Assembly: GCA_947503525.1 (NCBI GenBank)
Contig: CANNEA010000003.1
Span: 620,001 to 684,000, forward strand
DNA: 64,000 nucleotides
Reading direction: 5' to 3'
Origin: an uncultured Carboxylicivirga sp.
Lineage (GTDB): Bacteria > Bacteroidota > Bacteroidia > Bacteroidales > Marinilabiliaceae
Every line of letters starts with the position of its first letter. Position 1 is the stretch's first letter. Positions 44,850 through 52,606 of the stretch are shown here, one piece after another. Position numbers and translations under genes: made by a program. The notes beneath the pieces were generated by a model. That model saw only the letters and a program-made list of their open reading frames with translations, was not told the origin of the DNA and did not search any database.

Positions 44850-46055
44850 TTACATCCCGGCTTTTAGATAAATAACAAACAAGGCAATTGAAACTATTAA
44901 GTTGAGAACAAAGGCAAAGTAGGCAATCCTCAGGAAGATGTACTTTTTATGTAATACCTTTCCAAGAAAAAACAGATCGCGTGTAAGACTTTTATAAAGG
45001 TAGTTTTTGTCTTTCATTACTTCATCCATTCCCCACTCAAAATCATTCTGGCTCATACGGTGAAAATTTCCAAAAAATGCCAGATTACCTTTCTTGTTAA
45101 TGACATCTTCACGGGTCATAATTCCATGTGTGGTGCGTGGAATAGTTGAAACCATGGCTAATATAATAGTAACTACACAAAGAGATAAAAGTATTGATGC
45201 AGGAATAAATAGTCCCTGAAAGGCCGAAAAATTGGGAAATAATGTAGAAAGAACAATCGAAATAATAATGGCATTAACGCTAATTATCGTATTGGCTTTA
45301 TTATCAGCAATCTGACTTAAACTGATGTGGTTAGGTAGTGTTACACGAAATAAGGTTTCAACACCCTTATCAGGTTTTTCCTTTGTTTCTTTATTCTTCT
45401 GAGCTTTTTCTTTTGGGATTTTATCTTTCTTCAAGCTTGTTATAGCATCTTCAAGTTTATTAATATCCAAATTAGAAAGCTCTTCGAGGCGTTTAATGTT
45501 TTTTTGTTTCCCCTTTCCGAAATTCATTAGGGCATATTCGGTATGATACTGGTGTTGCCTTAAAAAATCAATGCATTCTATTACCCATTGATTAGGATTA
45601 AGCTCGCGTTTTGTCTTTTGTTCGTAGTACAAATTGGTGAATGCACCTTTCAAGTATTTATTACCCTTCAAATGTGAAAGGTCAGCATCAATCATTATTT
45701 TTTCTAACAGATCAATTGGTTGGTGTTTAAACCGTGTAGCCATAATTAAGCGCTTAACCACTTCCAGTTTTGCGTGATCATATCCATGAGAAGTTAATAT
45801 TTCTTCAGCATATGCCGCACTGCTGGCTTCGTGTTTTTTACTACTGCAATGAAAGCAAGCGTCATGAAAAATGGCTGCTAATTGTAACTGTTCCAATTCT
45901 TCTGCACCGATACCTTCAGTTGCATCACCTATTTCTGTGACGCTGTTTAATACATTATTTATATGCTCCCAGTTATGATAAAATAAATCATCCTGTGAAC
46001 TTGTATCTATTTTTTCCTTTACTATTGTCAAACAGGCATTAACTATATCTGTCAT
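44850..46055 (-). CDS. HD-domain hydrolase fused to a Pycsar-effector-like transmembrane domain
   Basis: 401 residues. The N-terminal half is an HD phosphohydrolase with the YHNWEH (H31), FHDACFH (H64-D65) and DADLS signatures. A Lys/Glu-rich linker (about 215-240) leads to a C-terminal membrane domain: LSQIADNKANTIISVNAIIISIVLS, a second segment near 290-312 and a third near 375-398, plus NFHRMSQNDFEWGMDEVMKDKNYLY. This C-terminal part resembles the PycTM effector domain of Pycsar immunity. HD domains cleave phosphate esters of nucleotides. No nucleotide cyclase is nearby; the context is polyphosphate metabolism. A role in nucleotide signalling is inferred. Confidence 0.78.
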   Translation of the reverse strand: MTDIVNACLTIVKEKIDTSSQDDLFYHNWEHINNVLNSVTEIGDATEGIGAEELEQLQLAAIFHDACFHCSSKKHEASSAAYAEEILTSHGYDHAKLEVVKRLIMATRFKHQPIDLLEKIMIDADLSHLKGNKYLKGAFTNLYYEQKTKRELNPNQWVIECIDFLRQHQYHTEYALMNFGKGKQKNIKRLEELSNLDINKLEDAITSLKKDKIPKEKAQKNKETKEKPDKGVETLFRVTLPNHISLSQIADNKANTIISVNAIIISIVLSTLFPNFSAFQGLFIPASILLSLCVVTIILAMVSTIPRTTHGIMTREDVINKKGNLAFFGNFHRMSQNDFEWGMDEVMKDKNYLYKSLTRDLFFLGKVLHKKYIFLRIAYFAFVLNLIVSIALFVIYLKAGM

Positions 46056-46073
46056 ATGTGCTGCTATTAGATT

Positions 46074-49000
46074 CTAAAATAAAAAACTGGTTCCAATGAC
46101 TAAAAGTTCATCATTTTCCGATATTGAATAAGTGCCCTTTAGCATAAATGCATCAAGTATACTTATAAATGTACCAAAACCATAAGAATTATGCCATTTA
46201 TCTTTGATGCCTTCGGCTTGCCACATACGCAATAAATCGAAATGACCCAAAATTCCCCAATCAAATGGAGCAATATAATTAGGCACTTTTAATAAGCTCA
46301 TTCTTAAATCAATATTCTGATAAAAGTAAGCCTTTGATGAGAACCTATTTCGCCTTACACCCCTGAAGTTTTTTAGTCCATCGGCAAAATTTGATTGATA
46401 GAAGGCATAAGTACCAAAATTATTAGTATACCCTGAACGTAGAGCAAGGGTGGTTTGTTTTGATGAAATATTGATGGGTTGAAAAAGACTTAATGCTGTG
46501 TTTAAATGCAAGTATTCAACATGTTGATTATTCAAACTATGGTTCCAGAGAAGTCGTGTATAAAACTTTATACCTCTATAGGGATGAATAATATTACTTA
46601 AATTTTCATACTTATATTCAAATGCAGGGGCAAGATAATTCTGGCTTTGAGTTTGCCATCCATCACTCACATTAAGTGGTAATTCTTCAAAATTAATGTG
46701 TCGGTACACAAGCCCAAATCGTAAGTGTTGCGTTTCCGAATCTGATTTCAGCTTAAGATTTAGATTGAAGTGATAGTCATTCATCTTAACATTATTCTCA
46801 TCACTTTCAAAATCAAAATCCTCTTCACCTTTATCTCCGTAATACTTATATATGTCAGGTAAATTAATTCTTACATTCCCCTCAAGATTAAAATTGCCCA
46901 GTATCTTGGTATAGTCGAAGTTATAGTAGAAATTATAACCATCTATTGTAAAGGCACGATTGGCCAATACCTTATGGTAATACTTATAAGGCTCTTTTTT
47001 AAATCCACGTGCCGTATATTTAAAACCAGGCCCAATATAAAACCCATCATCAGCATTATAACCTACCGAGATTAGAGGAAGTAAATTATTATAGGCAAAA
47101 GCTTTCCGGTCATAATCATAAGCTTCTGTGTCCTTTATCACTTTTACTTTTGTGTCCGGCCCTTTCTCCACTTTGTTTTTTCCTTCTGAATCATAAATCA
47201 AGGTGTATTTACGCATTCCTCTTACACGTGAGTTATCTTCAATTTTATCTTCCTCAGGCCCTGCAATTATCCTTACCAAAATACTTTTGTTAGTTGCACC
47301 TTTTATTTGGTACTCATCTTCACCATCAAGTCCGTATAATTGAATTTCATCAGTTTCATTGGCTTGAAAAACACGGTGGTAATAGCGTTTCTTTTTAACC
47401 TTTTTCCCTTTTTTTCGAGGATAAACACTTAATTCTACTGATGCATCTTCATGGCGAATGATTTCGAAAAAATCATCATCAAAAGTTCCGGGAACAGTAA
47501 CAGTTTTAGCTAATACATTATAATATTCTTCCGCAATTTCAGGTAATTGATCACGTCTGGCCTTTAGTTTAGCAATTATTTCAGGGCCATTAATGGCATA
47601 AGCTTCAGGAGGCAAGGCATGAATTGATTGTTCAATTATTTCATCCTTCAAATTAGCTTTAAGTTGTTCAGCGTTACGTAGCCAATCACTTTTTGAGGCT
47701 TCAATCAGAAAAGCTCTATCGAAATAACGTGCATTGAAATTTAATCCTGCGATATCACGGATTTCATAGTCAAATGACTGGAATTTGCGCATTAACCACT
47801 TGCGATTGACAATGGATGGCAATACTCCATCAAAAGTAAAATAGGTCTGATCACGATCGCGAGGAATAGCCCTGTATAGCACTTTGTCATCTGTTTTAAA
47901 AGTGGCCCATCTCCATTGATCATCGTGTCTGTCCCAATCACCAATAGTCATATCAAAAAGACGAGCAGTTACATTGTAATCTTTATCTACAATGTGATCA
48001 TATTCGGCCTGCATTTTTAGAATAGCATCGCTATAGCTTCTCACTTTTTTTGAATTGCCAAAAGACGGGGCCTCAGACATATCATCAGCCGGGCGTTCTT
48101 CAAAAAGACAAAACAAGCCACCGAATTCATCGATGTAATCCCCCAAAACAGAGTCTTTAGGCACATAAACCAAACGGGGATTACTATAATATACGCCTGC
48201 CGCTTCGGAGAGTTCAGGTATGGTAACCGCAGCATGTGGGTGAGACCCGGCCATGCCATCATAAATCATATCCTGTGCTATAGTGCCCCGTAGTTGTTTT
48301 TCAACCAGAAAACGCGTATTCTTTTTTACCCCCCTTAATGTGTATTCTTTTCCATCACCTCCCATCATGCGCAAGGAGATGGTTTGTTGCCCACCACCTT
48401 TTTTAATCGCCTGCAAACCACCTTTTTCGTAATGGATATCCAAATATGGTACTTTTAGTGGAGTGATCCATAGATCCCGATTTAGATCACCTTGGAAAAA
48501 CCGTTTAAATGATGAGGCCGCAAAAGTTGAATCAGGGGTAACTATGGCCCATTTGTCTTTATAGGATACTTTTCTCACATTGACATCTGGGTCAGCAACC
48601 ATACGATCTTTCTGAAATAATCTTGATCTGTAAGACATCAATTCCGTGTTATCAACTGGGTCGATGATGTAAAATTCAAGCCATAAATCGCCATTTTCAT
48701 AGTACAGAATGCGTGAATAACCTTTCTGTTCAGAACCGTAGCTTAGCTTAGGGTTGTTTTTGATATTGGATGTTTTACTACCGCTACCACTAATGATATG
48801 ATGAATGTTTTTCTTCTGATGAAATTGAAGGTTGTGTTCGTGACCCGCTACATAAACAATATCTTCATATTCCATCAAAGCCTCGCTGATTTTAAAGGCC
48901 ATATCGTTATAAACAGGATGAGCCAGATCTTGATTGTGACCAATGAATTTACGATAAGCAGGATAGATGCTACCAATAATGGGCAAGGGAAGGTAGGCCG

Positions 49001-49760
49001 ATTCGTTTAGATTGGTTAATGGAAAAAGATGATCTTTAAACTGAAAATGTCCTCCATGTTCACCATTACTGTATAAAGGATGATGTGCAGCTACTATAAT
49101 GTGTTGATTTCGGTACTTTTTTAATGCATCTTTAAACAGAATCATCAATTCATCCTCATTCCGACATTGGCAATCATCTTTTAATCCACTTGATTTATCG
49201 AAGCGATGCAACCACCATTGGGTATCAATAATAATCATTACCAAACCAGGACTTAACTTTACTACTTCCGGTCCGGGACAACCATTTTCCGGCAAAAACA
49301 CCTTCTTTCTATCCAAATAGTTTTTGATGTATTTTTCCTGCCTCTTAACTGCTTTTAAACCTCCCTGATCATACTTCTTCCAGTCGTGATTACCGCTTAT
49401 AAAAACCACTTCTCCTTCAAAATCTTTTACAACATCCAATTGAGCGTTTAGTCTGGTTTCGTCTTCAGCCCGGTAATCGCTTTTCTTTTTATGCAAGCCT
49501 TTAGGATAGATGTTGTCCCCTAAAAAAATAACTCCTGACTTCTGTGGATCACCCTTGTGAAGTTGAAGCTTTAGTTTATTTAATACAGGCATCGAATTAA
49601 TGGTGTCATCACCAGCATCACCTATTAAATAAAGCGAATACAATAATTCAGTATCTTCAGGCAGATCTTCGAAGTCTACTTTATTCTGGCCATTAAGCCC
49701 TGGTATGGCCATAACAAGCAGGCTTATGAGTAATAATATGCTGGTCTTTATTATTCTCAT
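46074..49760 (-). CDS. Calcineurin-like metallophosphoesterase fused to an outer-membrane beta-barrel
   Basis: 1228 residues. After a signal peptide (to about residue 25) comes a metallophosphoesterase domain with all five metal motifs: LIGDAGDD, FLGDNIYP, SGNHDW, AAHHPLYSNGEHGG and VAGHEHNLQ. A middle part of unknown fold (about 350-850) is followed by a C-terminal region of alternating strands ending in LVIGTSFLF, the terminal Phe typical of BamA/surface-antigen barrels. The protein probably displays a phosphatase on the periplasmic side of the outer membrane. It overlaps the upstream lipoprotein gene by four bases, so the two are translationally coupled. Confidence 0.82.
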   Translation of the reverse strand: MRIIKTSILLLISLLVMAIPGLNGQNKVDFEDLPEDTELLYSLYLIGDAGDDTINSMPVLNKLKLQLHKGDPQKSGVIFLGDNIYPKGLHKKKSDYRAEDETRLNAQLDVVKDFEGEVVFISGNHDWKKYDQGGLKAVKRQEKYIKNYLDRKKVFLPENGCPGPEVVKLSPGLVMIIIDTQWWLHRFDKSSGLKDDCQCRNEDELMILFKDALKKYRNQHIIVAAHHPLYSNGEHGGHFQFKDHLFPLTNLNESAYLPLPIIGSIYPAYRKFIGHNQDLAHPVYNDMAFKISEALMEYEDIVYVAGHEHNLQFHQKKNIHHIISGSGSKTSNIKNNPKLSYGSEQKGYSRILYYENGDLWLEFYIIDPVDNTELMSYRSRLFQKDRMVADPDVNVRKVSYKDKWAIVTPDSTFAASSFKRFFQGDLNRDLWITPLKVPYLDIHYEKGGLQAIKKGGGQQTISLRMMGGDGKEYTLRGVKKNTRFLVEKQLRGTIAQDMIYDGMAGSHPHAAVTIPELSEAAGVYYSNPRLVYVPKDSVLGDYIDEFGGLFCLFEERPADDMSEAPSFGNSKKVRSYSDAILKMQAEYDHIVDKDYNVTARLFDMTIGDWDRHDDQWRWATFKTDDKVLYRAIPRDRDQTYFTFDGVLPSIVNRKWLMRKFQSFDYEIRDIAGLNFNARYFDRAFLIEASKSDWLRNAEQLKANLKDEIIEQSIHALPPEAYAINGPEIIAKLKARRDQLPEIAEEYYNVLAKTVTVPGTFDDDFFEIIRHEDASVELSVYPRKKGKKVKKKRYYHRVFQANETDEIQLYGLDGEDEYQIKGATNKSILVRIIAGPEEDKIEDNSRVRGMRKYTLIYDSEGKNKVEKGPDTKVKVIKDTEAYDYDRKAFAYNNLLPLISVGYNADDGFYIGPGFKYTARGFKKEPYKYYHKVLANRAFTIDGYNFYYNFDYTKILGNFNLEGNVRINLPDIYKYYGDKGEEDFDFESDENNVKMNDYHFNLNLKLKSDSETQHLRFGLVYRHINFEELPLNVSDGWQTQSQNYLAPAFEYKYENLSNIIHPYRGIKFYTRLLWNHSLNNQHVEYLHLNTALSLFQPINISSKQTTLALRSGYTNNFGTYAFYQSNFADGLKNFRGVRRNRFSSKAYFYQNIDLRMSLLKVPNYIAPFDWGILGHFDLLRMWQAEGIKDKWHNSYGFGTFISILDAFMLKGTYSISENDELLVIGTSFLF

Positions 49761-50542
49761 TTATTAAATTTTAAAAGGGTAGGGTACTTGTTTTTCTTTT
49801 CATTACTTATGAATAAATCAGCATCAGAGGAAAATGTTATACCCTCAGGCTGATTAAACATATCCTTTAGTAAAGCTTCTTTATAAATCAGTTCTCCAGC
49901 AGGGGAAAGGCATATTAACATTTTTGCCGTTGAGCTTAAAACAAAAATATTGCCGTTGGGATGAATCGCTATTGCTGAAGGAGAAAAGAGTCTGGAGATG
50001 TTATTTTTCGACACCTTATATACTGGTGATTTACCATAGCTCTTTGACTTTAATTTAAATTCATAGATGCGTATATGATCGTTTTTGTCTTTATCGCCAT
50101 GTGTTTTGCAGGCTACCAATAAACGATTATTTTTTTCGTCCATACACAAACCTTCAAAATCAAAACCTTTGCTATTTTTAAATTTAAAGATCTTCTTTTT
50201 ATCCTTATCCCGGTTAATAACTGTGATTTCGCCATTGCTTTTAAGAATAAAGATATCATCCTTATAGGCCGTTACTCCTTCATAATCGCCTTTCTTACCA
50301 AACTTATAGGTTTCCTGAATAGATCCATCATTACCATTCAGATAATAAAGAATGCCCGCTTCATCCTGAACGGCAAGGATACTGGATTCGGACAGATAAT
50401 GTAAACCGGAAATTTCGTCCAATTCACTGTCTAAACGAAAACCTTCTGATGGAGAATGGAGCTTGTACGAATTCTTCTTTTGGGTTTTACAAGCCCCAAA
50501 ACTGATTAGGATTAATAAGCTATATGCTAATAAACGCATCAT
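49757..50542 (-). CDS. SdiA-regulated-like beta-propeller lipoprotein
   Basis: 261 residues. Lipobox ISFGAC (C18) is followed by repeated propeller-like blades: ELDEISGLHYLSESSILAVQDEAG, KGDYEGVTAYKDDIFILKSNG, FDFEGLCMDEKNNRLLVAC, SPSAIAIHPNGNIFVLSSTA, QPEGITFSSDADLFISNE. This pattern matches the SdiA-regulated / esterase-like YTVN propellers. A binding or scaffolding role in the envelope is likely. It overlaps ppk1 by four bases and the phosphoesterase by four bases. Confidence 0.75.
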   Translation of the reverse strand: MMRLLAYSLLILISFGACKTQKKNSYKLHSPSEGFRLDSELDEISGLHYLSESSILAVQDEAGILYYLNGNDGSIQETYKFGKKGDYEGVTAYKDDIFILKSNGEITVINRDKDKKKIFKFKNSKGFDFEGLCMDEKNNRLLVACKTHGDKDKNDHIRIYEFKLKSKSYGKSPVYKVSKNNISRLFSPSAIAIHPNGNIFVLSSTAKMLICLSPAGELIYKEALLKDMFNQPEGITFSSDADLFISNEKKNKYPTLLKFNK

Positions 50543-52569
50543 ATCCTTTGCTTTGAATGAGTCAATTGTTCATTTAATTTTCTTACCTGTTCAAACATCA
50601 TCTCCTGTGAAGTTAAGCTGTTGCTTCCAGACAAATATTGATTGTTATTGACATTATCGTTTATTCGGCCCTTTTTTCCATCGGCTAACTGTATTTTAAT
50701 TTGCTGTAAAAGGAACTCTTGAATATTCTCGTTCCAAATGGGAAATCCTACTTCGATGCGACTTGATAGATTGCGTGTCATTAAATCCGCCGAAGCCAGA
50801 TAAACCTTTGGCCTTCCGCCATTATTAAAATGGTATATGCGTGTGTGTTCAAGATATTGATCTACCACACTAACAATAGTAATGTTTTTCTCCTGTTCAG
50901 TGCTTAGTGGGTAATAACAACAAATACCGCGTACTACCATATTAATTTTAACACCTGCATCGGCTGCTTCTCTAAGCATATCAATCATCGATAAGTCTTC
51001 AAAGCTGTTTATTTTTATATATACCAATGCTTCCTGACCTTGTTTAGCCAATTGAATTTCATTGTCCAATAGTTCAGACAGACCACTGCGCAGGGTAAAT
51101 GGAGCAACCAATAATTGTTTTAATACCGGATTGTTGGTTTCTTTTTTCATGAACCTGAAAACTTCACAAAGGTCACTGGTATAATTCGTATCAGCCGTTA
51201 ATAGGCCATGATCTGCGTAAATCTTAGCGGTCTTTTCATTTAAATTACCAGTTCCCAGATAGGCATAAATACAATTAGCGGATTTTTCTTTTCGGTGTAC
51301 GGTAAAGGTTTTAGCATGCACCTTTAGCTTATTAATGCCAAATTTCACTTTTGCACCTGCCTGCTTTAAGCGTTCACCCCAATAGATATTTGACACTTCA
51401 TCAAAACGAGCCTGTACCTCTGCGAGTACAAATACTTCTTTGCCATTTTGTGCGGCCAATTCAAGGGCCTGACAAATCTCAGAAGAGTCATTTACGCGGT
51501 AAAGTGTGATGTTAATTTCACTCACATTTGGATCTTCTGCCGCCATCCTTAAAAAACGCGAGACGTAATTAAAGTCCTGATACGGATAACTCAGAAAGAG
51601 ATCTGCAGATTTAATTTCGCCAAACCAATCCTTGGATTTATCAAGACGACTGCATGTGACAGGCAGTGTATCAGGATAATACAAATGTACCTTGTCTTTA
51701 AATTGAGGGAATGAAAAAAAGTCGTAATAGCTGTGATATTTGCCGCCTGGAATTAGACTAGTCATATCCAGGTTCATTTGTTTCCTCAAGGTATTAATAT
51801 ATTTGAAGGGTATATTCTCATTAAAGAGTAAGCGACTCGGTAGCCCTGTGTCTCTTTTCTTCAGGCTTTTCTTGATCTTATTAACAATGTCTGTATCCTG
51901 ATCATCATCAATATATAATTCGGCATCACGCGATATTTTAACAGCATAAACCTTGGCATCTGCACTTACAAACTGCCGTAAATTACAACGAAAAATATCA
52001 TCCAGCTGAATGATACGGGTTTCACTTTGATCACTATGCAGCGTTATGAAACGCCCCCATTTTTTATAATCCATCTCCAATAGAAAGGACTTCTCTCCAC
52101 TTAGAATATAAAGGTAGATCACCTGGTTTTTGAGTTCCACTGCCGCTTCATTACTTATATCCAACAGATTAAACTTTCCTTTTAAGTGCTGCGTATAGTA
52201 TTCACCTACCAGAACTTGATCTTGCGCGTTTAATTCATCAAAAAGGAATTGGATACCTTCCTCAGCCATAGCAGGTAAAAGCAAATTGTAGAAATGCTCT
52301 CCCAGTTTTTCCTGTTGCAGACTAACAATACTATTTATTTCCTGAAGAATATAAGAAGGACGATAACCGTATTTATTCTTTTTATCACCCTTGTATTTTT
52401 GAGCAAAACGATGGCTGGCTACTCTAACCTTGTAAAACTCTTCCAGATTTGATGAGTAAATGGCTATAAATTTCAGGCGTTCCAAAAGAGGTATCTCCGG
52501 GTTTTCAACCTCTTGCAGAATTCGCTCGTTAAAAGCTAACCAACTTATGTCACGATCAATGTATTTCAT
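50539..52569 (-). CDS. ppk1: Polyphosphate kinase 1
   Basis: 676 residues. It makes inorganic polyphosphate from ATP. The N-terminus (YIDRDISWLAFNERILQEVENPEIPLLERLKF) is characteristic. The autophosphorylated His is H418 (LKVHAKTF), and the second catalytic His is H575 (LEHTRIYHF); their 157-residue spacing equals that of H435 and H592 in E. coli. SADLMTRNLSSRIEVGFPI lies near the end. It sits second in a six-gene unit, 37 bases after the GAF gene, coupled to the lipoprotein gene. No ppx exopolyphosphatase is in the window; the downstream phosphoesterases or HD protein may act on related substrates. Confidence 0.96.
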   Translation of the reverse strand: MKYIDRDISWLAFNERILQEVENPEIPLLERLKFIAIYSSNLEEFYKVRVASHRFAQKYKGDKKNKYGYRPSYILQEINSIVSLQQEKLGEHFYNLLLPAMAEEGIQFLFDELNAQDQVLVGEYYTQHLKGKFNLLDISNEAAVELKNQVIYLYILSGEKSFLLEMDYKKWGRFITLHSDQSETRIIQLDDIFRCNLRQFVSADAKVYAVKISRDAELYIDDDQDTDIVNKIKKSLKKRDTGLPSRLLFNENIPFKYINTLRKQMNLDMTSLIPGGKYHSYYDFFSFPQFKDKVHLYYPDTLPVTCSRLDKSKDWFGEIKSADLFLSYPYQDFNYVSRFLRMAAEDPNVSEINITLYRVNDSSEICQALELAAQNGKEVFVLAEVQARFDEVSNIYWGERLKQAGAKVKFGINKLKVHAKTFTVHRKEKSANCIYAYLGTGNLNEKTAKIYADHGLLTADTNYTSDLCEVFRFMKKETNNPVLKQLLVAPFTLRSGLSELLDNEIQLAKQGQEALVYIKINSFEDLSMIDMLREAADAGVKINMVVRGICCYYPLSTEQEKNITIVSVVDQYLEHTRIYHFNNGGRPKVYLASADLMTRNLSSRIEVGFPIWNENIQEFLLQQIKIQLADGKKGRINDNVNNNQYLSGSNSLTSQEMMFEQVRKLNEQLTHSKQRI

Positions 52570-52606
52570 AGTAACTTCAATTTACACCTTTTAATATTGA
52601 TAACTC

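Noticed and set aside
44850-46055. A full Pycsar anti-phage system
   Set aside because: No pyrimidine cyclase or other defence gene lies next to the PycTM-like protein; neighbours are phosphate-metabolism genes.
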